From contig NZ_RHOW01000014.1 of assembly GCF_003946215.1 (NCBI RefSeq), positions 1 through 56,895 on the forward strand: 56,895 nt of DNA, in the 5' to 3' direction. This stretch comes from Lapidilactobacillus mulanensis (GTDB taxonomy: Bacteria > Bacillota > Bacilli > Lactobacillales > Lactobacillaceae). Below the pieces are notes generated by a model that was given only the letters and a program-made list of their open reading frames with translations, was not told where the DNA came from and searched no databases. This document shows positions 1 to 8,595 of this stretch, piece after piece; the stretch's first letter is position 1, and the number at the start of each line of letters is the position of its first letter. The translations under genes and the position numbers were made by a program.

Positions 1-60
1 TTTTCGTCTTGGTGTCTTTTTTTTACCATTTTGGCTGGGTGGCTAACTTAATTATAAAAC

Positions 61-453
61 GCGCGAAAAAAAGCCATTGATGAATTTCTTGATCAATATT
101 CAAATATTCCAAAAAGCACTTACAGTTCCATTGTGGTGACTGTGTTGAATTATATTGAAAACAATCTAGATGAACAGGTCACACTCACAGAGATCAGTGC
201 TTTACTGTCGCGCGATCCTAAATATGTCGGTAAATTATTTCGCGCTGAGGTTGGCATGTCTTTCAAGGAATATTGTTTGCAAAAGAAGATTGATAACGCT
301 AAACATCTACTACTGTTCTCCGACAAAACAATTAATGAAATTTCAGTTGAGCTAGCCTATAGCTCACAGAGTCATTTTTCAATGGTTTTTAAAAAGTCAA
401 CTGGAATTACACCCTATGATTATCGGTGCAAGAGAGTATACTACACCTACTAA
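61..453 (+). pseudogene. AraC-family regulator, C-terminal remnant
   Basis: The translation contains a complete AraC/XylS-type double helix-turn-helix DNA-binding domain of about 100 residues (Y-I-E-N-N-L at the start, the second-helix signature A-Y-S-S-Q-S-H-F-S-M-V-F-K-K, then G-I-T-P-Y). Family members normally carry a further 150-200 residues of sensor or receiver domain in front. The reading frame stays open from about position 61, upstream of the only possible start (GTG at 133), but runs into stops at 49 and 55. No ribosome binding site precedes the GTG. I therefore read this as the 3' end of a broken regulator. A small stand-alone HTH protein starting at 133 cannot be excluded. Confidence 0.65.
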
Positions 454-467
454 GTGTTGTCATACCA

Positions 468-518
468 CAAAAAAATCACAAGAACGAAGACTCTATCGTC
501 TTTATTCTTGCGATTTTT
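468..518. terminator. Bidirectional intrinsic terminator
   Basis: An imperfect inverted repeat has an A-run on the left (AAAAAATCACAAGAA) and a T-run on the right (TTCTTGCGATTTTTT). It lies between the convergent AraC remnant and the acidic protein gene, so it can serve both. Confidence 0.75.
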
Positions 519-541
519 TATGCCTACATTAAAGCGACGAA

Positions 542-919
542 CTAGCTGTCCTGCTGTAGTCCGCGTCTGTCGCCCGTCAATTTAGCGATGTCATCGGCTG
601 AATCGTCACCCATGTTTGCATCTTGCTCTTTCGCGTGACGTTCTTCTTGGCTCAGTTCACTATTCAGGCTATCTGCTTGCGTTGATTCCTCTGATCCTGC
701 GGCAGCCTGATGCGCATCGTCCTTTGCTCGCTGCGCGATTTTTGCGTTGTCGCGATCTGGTTTGTCGGTGTCACCGAAGCGGCCGGAATCGTGTAGATTA
801 GAATTTTGATCGCCGGTTTGTTTCAGATCATTGCCGGGATTATTTTCGGTGTGGGACAAGTTCTGTTCGTGTTCTCGTTGTCCTAATGTTTGATCTTGGT
901 CGTCGTGATGATTCGTCAT
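542..919 (-). CDS. Small acidic, intrinsically disordered protein
   Basis: The product is about 125 residues, almost entirely hydrophilic (D, E, N, Q, H, S, K, R), with no signal peptide, membrane segment or recognisable domain. The start is set at the second of two close ATGs because a strong GAGGAGG Shine-Dalgarno sequence sits 8 bases before it but only 2 bases before the first. Composition suggests a disordered cytoplasmic protein, perhaps stress related, but no function can be assigned. It resembles in character, not in alignable sequence, the disordered protein at 19615-20085. The gene is flanked by a terminator and transcribed alone. Confidence 0.6.
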   Translation of the reverse strand: MTNHHDDQDQTLGQREHEQNLSHTENNPGNDLKQTGDQNSNLHDSGRFGDTDKPDRDNAKIAQRAKDDAHQAAAGSEESTQADSLNSELSQEERHAKEQDANMGDDSADDIAKLTGDRRGLQQDS

Positions 920-1149
920 ATGCATGTCCTCCTCTGAATAGTCGCTTTCTGCTACAATTCCATCGTAGCAAGCTCACTCAAGCGAAAACAATGAATATGC
1001 CTAACGCACACACTTGAAAATTGTCCGGATTTTTAATTCATCATGCTGATTCCAGTGCATGTTGGCCGGTTTTTTCGGTGCCAAACGCGTGGCAAACATG
1101 TTATGCTAGGTTTATGAACACAACTCTTACCCAAAAAAGGATAACCGTT

Positions 1150-1743
1150 ATGGAAATAATTATTGCCAACGCTGCTAAGCGAGATCTGCGGCCGGATATC
1201 AGTCGTATTTTTGTCGAGGGCTTTTATGATTGGCTGAAATTTTTCTCAAAAGACAAAACTAAATTAGCGCGAACTTTCGCTCACATTTTCAATCCTGATG
1301 TTTTTTACGTTGCCATAGAAAATGACACGGCCTTGGGTTTTGCCGCCTGCACAAACGGCCGTGTGCCTTCTATTCAATTAAAGCAGCGTGAATTTCGGCG
1401 CCACTTAGGTTTTATCATGGGTACAATTGCTTATTACGTTTTGAAGCGCGAGTTCGAAGACAAGCCCTATCCTTTCGAGATTCAGCCGACAATGGGCACC
1501 ATCGAATTCGTCGCCACGGATCGTCATTCCCGTGGGCGAGGTGTGGCGACGCAGATCATCCAGCACATTCACGAACACACGCCCTACCACAGCTATGCCC
1601 TCGAAGTCGCCGATACGAATACGAAGGCCGTTCATCTCTATGAAAAATTAGGTTACCAAACTTTTAAAAAAGTTCCCGAAAAACACGCGAAGCGCAGCGG
1701 TTTTGATTTTTACTTGTACATGAAGTACACGAAGCCTCGCTGA
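1150..1743 (+). CDS. GNAT-family N-acetyltransferase
   Basis: The product of about 197 residues has the GNAT fold signature. The acetyl-CoA binding segment is G-T-I-E-F-V-A-T-D followed by H-S-R-G-R-G-V-A-T (the Q/R-x-x-G-x-G/A loop), and motif B is A-L-E-V-A-D-T-N-T-K-A-V-H-L-Y-E-K-L-G-Y. Such enzymes transfer an acetyl group from acetyl-CoA to an amine; the substrate is unknown. I chose ATG 1150 because AAAAGGA precedes it at good spacing and the domain starts directly after. In-frame starts at 1114 and 1021 would add residues with no family similarity. It is a single gene with its own terminator. Confidence 0.85.
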   Translation: MEIIIANAAKRDLRPDISRIFVEGFYDWLKFFSKDKTKLARTFAHIFNPDVFYVAIENDTALGFAACTNGRVPSIQLKQREFRRHLGFIMGTIAYYVLKREFEDKPYPFEIQPTMGTIEFVATDRHSRGRGVATQIIQHIHEHTPYHSYALEVADTNTKAVHLYEKLGYQTFKKVPEKHAKRSGFDFYLYMKYTKPR

Positions 1744-1753
1744 TAGCGGACAC

Positions 1754-1797
1754 AAATAAGCATCTTCCAGTTAACGGAAGATGCTTATTTTATTTCC
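1754..1797. terminator. Bidirectional intrinsic terminator
   Basis: AAATAAGCATCTTCC and GGAAGATGCTTATTT form a perfect 15-bp stem around a short loop, with T-rich ends on both strands. It ends the acetyltransferase gene on the plus strand and the pilus/sortase operon on the minus strand. Confidence 0.9.
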
Positions 1798-1805
1798 AAA
1801 CGATT

Positions 1806-2681
1806 TTAGTTAAACCTTGGCAAAAACGGCACGGCTAAGGCCGCCACAAATCCTAAAATCAATAAGAAACTAGTCCAGCTTAATTTTCCGGTTGCGAAGT
1901 CAGTTTGAATTTGTGCTGCCACGCGCGCAAGTTGCAATTTAAATTGATCTAACCAATTTTTGTGGTTGATTGGTGTGGCGGTAATTCCTAGCGACTTGTG
2001 TGTTTTGATCGTTTTGCGATTTAACAGTTGCGTCTTCACTAATTTTCCCTGAACAACGCGGCGATTCACCGTTCCTAATCTGCCCTCGCAGCGAAGCAAC
2101 GTGATGATCGGCCGTTCTGATTTAGGATCAATATATTGAACTTCTTTTTTATTGACCACGCGATTGAGCGCGACTTTATACGTGTAAATATGAGTGGCAT
2201 CACTGACATAAATAAGCTCGCCCAAAGTTAGCCGCGCGATTCCTTTCAACAACACATTGGCACCGATAAAGTTGTGCGCGGCCAAGATATAATTATCCTT
2301 GCCTGCCTGCTCATCAGCCCAATAAGTTGCCGCGCCCGTTGAAAGTGTCTGATCGTTTCTGCCGACTAAAATAGGCAAACTGATGTCAACGGCAGGAATG
2401 CTCAACCGCCCGACGCCAGTTTTGGCGATCACCTGGTCATTATTCTGTTTGCCACTCAATAATTCGCGCGCATCCACGTTAGTCAGCTCATCCGTGTAAT
2501 AAGCCTTTTTCTCCTTATCAGCCGCAACAACTTGTTTGGCATAAGATAATGAGGTGGTCGTTTTTGTTTGTGTCCGCAAATAATTATCGCCAATTTTGAC
2601 CAGCGATAACACAAGCACCGCATACATAATCGGCACGAGAAATAAAAGCGCGCGATGAAGCAGTCGTTTATTTTTGATCAT
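1806..2681 (-). CDS. Second sortase of the pilus island (class A-like, TLLRC active site)
   Basis: Sortases are membrane transpeptidases that cleave a sorting motif and join pilins or attach them to the wall. This 291-residue protein has an N-terminal membrane anchor (about 12-30), a sortase beta-barrel with His136 (A-A-H-N), Cys198 and the Arg of N-R-R-V-V-Q-G (207/208), plus a second hydrophobic segment at the C terminus (about 268-288). The Cys motif reads T-L-L-R-C instead of the usual T-L-x-T-C. The start ATG has AAGGAG upstream inside the end of srtC, and the two genes overlap by 14 bases. It is last in the operon and may anchor the assembled pilus or act on the degenerate motifs of its pilins; that role is inference. 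Confidence 0.85.
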   Translation of the reverse strand: MIKNKRLLHRALLFLVPIMYAVLVLSLVKIGDNYLRTQTKTTTSLSYAKQVVAADKEKKAYYTDELTNVDARELLSGKQNNDQVIAKTGVGRLSIPAVDISLPILVGRNDQTLSTGAATYWADEQAGKDNYILAAHNFIGANVLLKGIARLTLGELIYVSDATHIYTYKVALNRVVNKKEVQYIDPKSERPIITLLRCEGRLGTVNRRVVQGKLVKTQLLNRKTIKTHKSLGITATPINHKNWLDQFKLQLARVAAQIQTDFATGKLSWTSFLLILGFVAALAVPFLPRFN

Positions 2682-3516
2682 GTGATTCTCCTTTTTGCTT
2701 GCGTTTCTTCGCATGATGACGACGCACGATCAAGAAAATGATGATCAACAAAATCAGTAACGCTGTGATCGCCAACGCAATATTCTGATAAGTGAAGACA
2801 TCGCGTTTCTCGACAACTTTCTTCTCGGCGCGTTTCAGCGGAATTCGTTTACCGGTAACCAACATCCGGTGCGTATTGAAATAAACCGGCGTACACGTCA
2901 GCAACGTGACCGAATCTTCCCCAGATTTAATATCGGTTTTGTGGATCTGATCAGGCAACACAACTTCTTTTTTATAAACTTGATAAGCGTATTTCTTGCC
3001 AAAAGTGGTGAGGTAAAAAACATCGCCTAACTTCAAATGACCAATATTATCAAAATAGATTTGATTCTCAATGCCGCTGTGTCCGGTAATTACGGCGTGC
3101 GTATTTTTCCCGCCAACAGGTAAACTGCCTTGCGCAAATACGCCCAGTCCTTTATTCAGGGTCTGATCAGACGTGCCAAAATAAAAGGGCATCTTCTTAA
3201 TACTGATCGCGGGCACATCAATCGATCCCATCGCTACCTGCTCATTATCGGGAAAAATTTGGTCGATGGTCACTTTGGGTGCATAGCGACTATTTTGGTG
3301 AGCATAAATATATTTATTGTAATCCGCCATCAAGGTTTTCTTTTTCTTATATTCAGCGCGGCGTTTGGCGAAATAGTCTTTCGTTTCGTCGACCACTTGA
3401 TAGCGATGCGCCGACGCTAACTGATTGGCGACAACGGGATACAACAGCACGCCAATACCCACAAGGATCAGCAATAAGCTCAGTATTAATGGTAGCCGCT
3501 GCTTAAATTTCTTCAT
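2668..3516 (-). CDS. srtC: Class C (pilin-polymerising) sortase
   Basis: The product of about 282 residues has an N-terminal membrane segment (8-30), the sortase core with His146 (I-T-G-H-S-G), Cys208 in T-L-L-T-C-T-P and Arg217 in N-T-H-R-M-L-V, and a C-terminal membrane helix followed by a basic tail. That topology and the TLLTCTP...NTHR signature are typical of class C sortases, which link pilin subunits covalently through the lysine of the pilin motif. ATG 3516 is preferred over the GTG six bases upstream because of GGTGA spacing. It follows the three pilin genes after an internal terminator and overlaps the second sortase gene. Confidence 0.93.
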   Translation of the reverse strand: MKKFKQRLPLILSLLLILVGIGVLLYPVVANQLASAHRYQVVDETKDYFAKRRAEYKKKKTLMADYNKYIYAHQNSRYAPKVTIDQIFPDNEQVAMGSIDVPAISIKKMPFYFGTSDQTLNKGLGVFAQGSLPVGGKNTHAVITGHSGIENQIYFDNIGHLKLGDVFYLTTFGKKYAYQVYKKEVVLPDQIHKTDIKSGEDSVTLLTCTPVYFNTHRMLVTGKRIPLKRAEKKVVEKRDVFTYQNIALAITALLILLIIIFLIVRRHHAKKRKQKGESHDQK

Positions 3517-3573
3517 TGACACTCACCCTTTATTGATTTGAATAGCAAACAATTTTTTCACTCAACCTTTGGC

Positions 3574-3606
3574 AAAAAAGGACTATCCGCAGATAGTCCA
3601 AAAAAT
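3574..3606 (-). terminator. Internal terminator between pilin and sortase genes
   Basis: On the minus strand GGACTATC and GATAGTCC pair around CTGC and are followed by CCTTTTTT, with a T-run also on the other side. Located between the tip pilin stop and the srtC start, it should let only part of the transcription reach the sortases, so pilins are made in excess over enzyme. Confidence 0.8.
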
Positions 3607-3652
3607 TATCAAGTTAATTTTTATTTCGCACTATTTTTTGAAACGGTTCAGA

Positions 3653-6091
3653 TCACGCACGATGTTTGCGCATATTCTTGAAGAAATGGACCGCAAAACT
3701 AATTATTCCCATCATCAAAATGGCGATTGCACTTGCCAATAGTTTCAGTTGACCTGAACCACCGGCGTTCGGATAAGTGGCCGTCATTTGCTTGGTGCTA
3801 ATAAAAGTTAGCGTCTTTTCCTTAGCAGTCAGCGTTAGCGTTGTGCTTTGTAAATGACCGGTAACATCCCAGCCACTAGGTACAGACATTTCCGTCACAG
3901 TATATGCTTGATCAAGAAGCATGTTGGGCAATACGATCTGTCCATTTGCATCCGTCGTCAAAGCTGGCAGGGGGTTGCCAGAAGCATCCGTCGTGACTGC
4001 ATTGCCTTTGGCGTCCACAATTTTGAAAGTGGCATTCTCAAACAGTGAACCATCGTCACCTTTAGCAATTAATGTCAGTTTCCCAACTTGTTGAACCATC
4101 GGAACATAGACAATACCATTATTGATCTGGGGGATGGTCCCTATAAAGCCATCCTTGATTAAATAGTTCGGGTACTGAACTCTGTTAATATCTGTCTGGG
4201 AAATCACCGTTCCGGGTTTACCAGATAGGCCAGTAATCGGCTGACCTAACTGATTAGCCACATTGGTCGGATCAGTCCCGTCCTTATATCCTTGCAGCTT
4301 GTACTGAACGTTATTAAGGGAGTATTTCAAATAAACAATGTTCTGGCCATCGCCAGCCTTGTTGATCGTATAATCAAATGGTGTCACCGTTTGCTGTGTA
4401 TATCCAGAAATTGCATCTCCGGTAATCGACACGATATGATCCATCAATCCACTAACAGTGCGATCTAGAACGGGTTTAAGACTAATATCCGTTGTGATCG
4501 GTGTTAGTTTAGAATCATCCGGTTGGTTAGGGTCTGCAATCACATGCTTAACCGTGACGTTCTGCATTGTTGGAATATACGGCACGTATACAACTCCACC
4601 GGCGTCCTGTGGGACAACGAGCTTCTGATAAGGATTCTTACCATTAAAATCTGCAACAGTTGGCCGGGTGTAACCCGGCGGCGCTGCAGGTAACTGTTCG
4701 CCTGCAGTAACCGTCGAACTCAACAAATAGTCTAAATCATAGAAATAATTTAAGAGATCTCCTGAACCACCTAATATATTGGTTCCATTGTATTTCGTAA
4801 CCGCAGTTCCAATGTATTTATCTGTGGTAACAGTAGGGCTAGGAGGATCCGTTGGTGTCGTTGTGGGGCTCTTGTAGGCTTGGATCGAATAAGGAACCGC
4901 GGCATTGTAATGCATCCCTACGTTAGCTGCCCACTCTGCAGCCCAATCTGTGTTCTGAGTTGTGTTCCCATTGTTAGTGGTCCCAACACCAACATCCATT
5001 TTAGACGTTGGTTTAATCATGGTAATCATTTGTTTTGGATTTGTGGTCGATCCACTCGCACCGCTCATCGCCAACGAAATGGTATCTAGATGGAATGTCT
5101 TGGCATAGTAATTACGGACATTCTGAATCTTGATGACTGAAGGATCAGCAGTTTTCCACGTCTTGAAATACGTGACTGTGATCTGTCCGTTCGACTTCGT
5201 TGTATTAGTTGCAACATCAGTATAAGTTGGATCATACTGGATCTGAATAGGATGCCAGCGGGCGTTGTTAAGATCAATAACATCGCTATCGCCCATCGTC
5301 CCTGTGAAAAACGGAATGATATTGGGATCCTGATTAGCTCCAACGACCTGATTCACATAGTTAATGAATTTAACGGACGCATTAGTAACCGAACCAGGTG
5401 CAGAATTACTACCACTGGCCTTGAAGGCAACAAGTGCATCGTTCGGTACCGCACTGTTGTCAGTAATACCAACTTTTTTATCACGATATACCGGTTGTCC
5501 GGAAGAATTTGTCAGCATGAATGACTGAAACCCATACTTGGTATCCACGTTGTCACCGGCACCATCTTCTTTTTCATTAATGGTATCCACAAACTGTGAC
5601 CCAGTTGTATTGGTTTTCGTATCCAATTTCCAAGTAATCGCATTTGGCAATCCTATTGTGCCAATTTGCTGAAGGAAACCCGGTGTCGACGTTTGCAGTA
5701 AGCTGGCAGGATTGGTGTCACCAGTATGGAGTGAGACAGCGATCCCATTCTCATCGTTAAGATTACCCACATTAACAAAGAACTTCATAAAGAATGGATG
5801 TGCCAAACTAAACTTCTCATTCAAGAAATAGTAGCCAGCTTTGTTAATCGTATTTTGTGTTAAGTCTACAACCCCGTTAGCCTGAGGCACATCAGTCTCT
5901 GTTTTATACGTTGATAAATAGGTTGAAAATTTTGCCGCTACGCTTGGTGCAAACTCATTGGGTTGAATGACTGTTGCTGTATTGGCGCTTACTTTCTCTG
6001 GGGGAGTCGTTAATAAGCCAAGTACACCAGACCCAATCGTGCCAATTACAACTAGTACTAACATCAATGACGCTTTTAGTCTCTTCATCAT
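3653..6091 (-). CDS. Pilus tip adhesin with L-type lectin, MucBP-like and CnaB domains
   Basis: The 812-residue surface protein has a signal peptide (1-36). A bacterial L-type lectin-like region follows at about 70-345, with D-E-N-G-I-A-V-S-L-H near 113, G-L-P-N-A-I-T-W-K-L-D-T at 147, R-W-H-P-I-Q-I-Q-Y at 278 and D-T-I-S-L-A at 336. Next come two MucBP-like repeats (about 510-590 and 592-665), a SpaA/CnaB domain (about 668-768, E-box Y-T-V-T-E), a sorting-like motif Y-P-N-A-G-G (773-778), a membrane helix and a basic tail. Lectin folds at pilus tips bind glycans, and MucBP modules are linked to mucin adhesion, so a mucus or polysaccharide adhesin is likely. Its start overlaps the preceding minor pilin stop by 4 bases. 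Confidence 0.88.
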   Translation of the reverse strand: MMKRLKASLMLVLVVIGTIGSGVLGLLTTPPEKVSANTATVIQPNEFAPSVAAKFSTYLSTYKTETDVPQANGVVDLTQNTINKAGYYFLNEKFSLAHPFFMKFFVNVGNLNDENGIAVSLHTGDTNPASLLQTSTPGFLQQIGTIGLPNAITWKLDTKTNTTGSQFVDTINEKEDGAGDNVDTKYGFQSFMLTNSSGQPVYRDKKVGITDNSAVPNDALVAFKASGSNSAPGSVTNASVKFINYVNQVVGANQDPNIIPFFTGTMGDSDVIDLNNARWHPIQIQYDPTYTDVATNTTKSNGQITVTYFKTWKTADPSVIKIQNVRNYYAKTFHLDTISLAMSGASGSTTNPKQMITMIKPTSKMDVGVGTTNNGNTTQNTDWAAEWAANVGMHYNAAVPYSIQAYKSPTTTPTDPPSPTVTTDKYIGTAVTKYNGTNILGGSGDLLNYFYDLDYLLSSTVTAGEQLPAAPPGYTRPTVADFNGKNPYQKLVVPQDAGGVVYVPYIPTMQNVTVKHVIADPNQPDDSKLTPITTDISLKPVLDRTVSGLMDHIVSITGDAISGYTQQTVTPFDYTINKAGDGQNIVYLKYSLNNVQYKLQGYKDGTDPTNVANQLGQPITGLSGKPGTVISQTDINRVQYPNYLIKDGFIGTIPQINNGIVYVPMVQQVGKLTLIAKGDDGSLFENATFKIVDAKGNAVTTDASGNPLPALTTDANGQIVLPNMLLDQAYTVTEMSVPSGWDVTGHLQSTTLTLTAKEKTLTFISTKQMTATYPNAGGSGQLKLLASAIAILMMGIISFAVHFFKNMRKHRA

Positions 6092-6753
6092 TTGTCGCCG
6101 CCCCCTTTTCTATCCGTCATGAGTCCACGACGATAGTAAAGTGCGCCGCTAGCAATGATTAAAAAAACCGACATGATCATAATACTCGCATAGTTAATTT
6201 GTTTTATTTCCCCACTCATCTGAGCAATCTGCGCTGGTGGCTGAGTTGCAGGTGTTGTCGGCTTAGGGCTTGGTGTTGTCACCACACCCGATTTAGGATC
6301 GATCGTCACCGACGAATAAACTTTTCCCTCAACCGTATATGGCAGCGTGACTACCAGTGGCTTCATCGGTTTTGGTACATTCAATTCTTTGATCAAATAA
6401 CTGCCTGCTACTAACCCAATCGATGCATCCGCCACAGCGTCACCATCTGCATTCGTGGTGATTATCTGTTGAAAATAATCAGCCCCCGATGCCGGCGTGT
6501 ACGTTGAAGGATCAAGGGGATCGATAGACTGTGATTCAGTTGCAACCACACGCGTTAAGTCATATTGAACGCCTGCGACTGGATGAACTGATTGACTATC
6601 ACCCACATGATTAGGATCGCTAGCAACTTTGTGGATCGTAATTTTAACCGCATCATTGCTAGCCGCTTGAACCGAATTTGGAGCGCTCAATGAACCGATA
6701 AAGAGGAAAATAGCACTAGCTAATAGACGTAAAAGAAGCTGACGTTTGTGCAT
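6088..6753 (-). CDS. Minor (probably basal) pilin
   Basis: The 221-residue secreted protein has a signal peptide (1-30), one CnaB-type immunoglobulin-like domain (about 35-155) with an E-box Y-L-I-K-E-L (Glu123) suggesting an internal isopeptide bond, a Pro/Thr-rich linker, a C-terminal membrane helix (about 188-207) and a basic tail. Where an LPxTG motif is expected there is only I-A-Q-M-S-G-E. Small single-CnaB pilins are usually the basal subunit that joins the fibre to the wall. The gene lies between backbone and tip genes and overlaps the tip gene (ATGA). Confidence 0.85.
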   Translation of the reverse strand: MHKRQLLLRLLASAIFLFIGSLSAPNSVQAASNDAVKITIHKVASDPNHVGDSQSVHPVAGVQYDLTRVVATESQSIDPLDPSTYTPASGADYFQQIITTNADGDAVADASIGLVAGSYLIKELNVPKPMKPLVVTLPYTVEGKVYSSVTIDPKSGVVTTPSPKPTTPATQPPAQIAQMSGEIKQINYASIMIMSVFLIIASGALYYRRGLMTDRKGGGDK

Positions 6754-6786
6754 TTTTTATCCTCCTTTTAATCTAGTGTTCGCTGA

Positions 6787-8478
6787 TTAAGCCTCTTTTT
6801 TCTTGTTCTTTGAGTAGTAGACACCGGCACCACCGATGATGATCAATGCAGAAGCTGTAATCATGATCGTAATTAAGCCTTTACCACCAGTCAATGGATA
6901 GTCTGATGAGGTTGACTTAGGATCGACAACAGTCAAATCAAACTTGTTATCAGTTGTTGCTTTAACCAAATGGATAACGCCATCAACTTCATAGCCTTCT
7001 GGTGCTTTCGTTTCAACAACGTAATATTCTGCGGGGCCAGCTGCTTGTTCGGTCTCGCTGATCTTACCATCGTTATTTGTGTCAGTGAAAGCCACTAAGT
7101 TATCGAATACAACACGACCATCGGTGTCAGATGTTGCGGTACCAATTGCTGCGTCGCCTGCTTGAGCTGCTTCTTTCGTTGTGTAAATTGCGAATTCTGC
7201 ACCAGCAAGTGGCTTGTTGTCATCATTGTTTTTCTCGTCGCCAGTAGTTGATTTCTCTTCTTCAGAAACCTTCAGTAAGTCCACACGACCGATATAATCA
7301 GTTGGTGTGTTCCCACCAGGATTTTCTGGATTAGTAGGAACTGTTGGCGTGTTAGGATCCTTTGGTGAACCTGGAACTTCTGTACCTGGTGGTGTTGTTG
7401 TTTCGTGTCCAGGATTACCATCAGAAGGCGTGTAATAGACATCAAAGGTATTTCCGATCAATTGACCATCGTAATCCTTGTTAACGGTTGTATTCATCAT
7501 GAATTCAACCTTATCTGCACCAGCTTCTACTAATTTCTTCTTACCTGCATCAGTGATATCGATTTGAACGATTTGGTATCCTTCAACACTAGTACCAGTT
7601 GCGCCTGCGTTGGCAGTGACGTTATAGTCTGTTCCTTCAACCAAGTCAGTAACCTTCTGACCAGCTTCATCAACGCCAATAGCGCCATCAACACTATCAA
7701 ATGTCAGTGCCTTTGAATACAAAGGATCGACTAACATGAATTCGGTTGCGTAAACAGTTTCGCCTTCATCATCGAAATCGCTATCGTTGTTGAGATCCTG
7801 TTGGCTATATGCACTTGTTGGGACGTTTGCTGATAATTTCCAGCTTAAATCGTCACCTTTAACTGCGCTTTCAACTTTGTCATCATCAGAAAAGGTTTTA
7901 TTCAGATCTAGCTCAATGTCTGAAAGATCATTCTTAGGGTAAAGATTAACATCATATAAAAAACCCGATGCACCTACGCCAACTTTTGCCTGTGGTACTT
8001 TAACGATAACATCCTTCATTGGTGTTTCAATCGCTGAAGATGGATGTTCTTGCAATAAGTAGTAACCATCAGCGGCTGTGCCTGTGCCAAGTACGAACTG
8101 ATGAACACCAGCTGCGTCAGTTTTACCTGTTTGCGTTACAGCACCATCAACGACAACATAATTATCCACGCTGATTGGTTTAGTTTTATCTTTAGCTGTC
8201 ACTTTAACAACACTAAATGGCACGTTTGCTAACGGTGGATGAGCTTTTGTGTCAACTTCCATCTCTTCCCCAGTTGCCTGTTCACCAGCTGGAGTTGTGT
8301 TCTCATATTTGTGAACCGTAATTGAACGTACAGATGTATTATCGATCTCCACATTTGCAGCTTGGACAACATGAGTTGCAAAGCCGTTTTGAATTGCTGG
8401 TGTGGCAAATGCTCCCAAAGCACTTAATGCCAATCCGCTGACTGTCACAATAGACAGTACCTTCTTTTTATTTATCAT
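6787..8478 (-). CDS. Major backbone pilin (SpaA-like)
   Basis: The 563-residue protein has a signal peptide (1-40), an N-terminal pilin domain with E-box Glu144, the pilin motif F-L-Y-D-V-N-L-Y-P-K (Lys182 being the expected polymerisation lysine), a middle domain (about 190-350), a Pro-rich linker (about 352-393), a C-terminal CnaB domain with E-box Y-V-V-E-T-K-A-P (Glu489), sorting signal Y-P-L-T-G-G (527-532), membrane helix and basic tail. It carries an EF-hand-like loop D-T-N-N-D-G-K-I-S-E-T-E at 466-477. It is first in the operon with a strong GGGGGA ribosome binding site, consistent with being the most abundant subunit. Confidence 0.93.
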   Translation of the reverse strand: MINKKKVLSIVTVSGLALSALGAFATPAIQNGFATHVVQAANVEIDNTSVRSITVHKYENTTPAGEQATGEEMEVDTKAHPPLANVPFSVVKVTAKDKTKPISVDNYVVVDGAVTQTGKTDAAGVHQFVLGTGTAADGYYLLQEHPSSAIETPMKDVIVKVPQAKVGVGASGFLYDVNLYPKNDLSDIELDLNKTFSDDDKVESAVKGDDLSWKLSANVPTSAYSQQDLNNDSDFDDEGETVYATEFMLVDPLYSKALTFDSVDGAIGVDEAGQKVTDLVEGTDYNVTANAGATGTSVEGYQIVQIDITDAGKKKLVEAGADKVEFMMNTTVNKDYDGQLIGNTFDVYYTPSDGNPGHETTTPPGTEVPGSPKDPNTPTVPTNPENPGGNTPTDYIGRVDLLKVSEEEKSTTGDEKNNDDNKPLAGAEFAIYTTKEAAQAGDAAIGTATSDTDGRVVFDNLVAFTDTNNDGKISETEQAAGPAEYYVVETKAPEGYEVDGVIHLVKATTDNKFDLTVVDPKSTSSDYPLTGGKGLITIMITASALIIIGGAGVYYSKNKKKEA

Positions 8479-8595
8479 TTTAGTTCCCCCATAATAATTT
8501 TGAAGTACAATTCAAGTTCACCGTTAATCAAGTATGATTGATTTATGCAGGTGAAACTCCCTCCCCATTTCTACCGTATTTCTCTACGCTTTACT

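Noticed and set aside
1-60. C-terminal coding remnant of a small membrane protein in another frame
   Set aside because: Hydrophobic translations exist in more than one frame and the stretch is too short to judge.
1021-1149. N-terminal extension of the acetyltransferase to 1021 or 1114
   Set aside because: No ribosome binding site at those starts and the extra residues lie outside the GNAT fold; AAAAGGA supports 1150.
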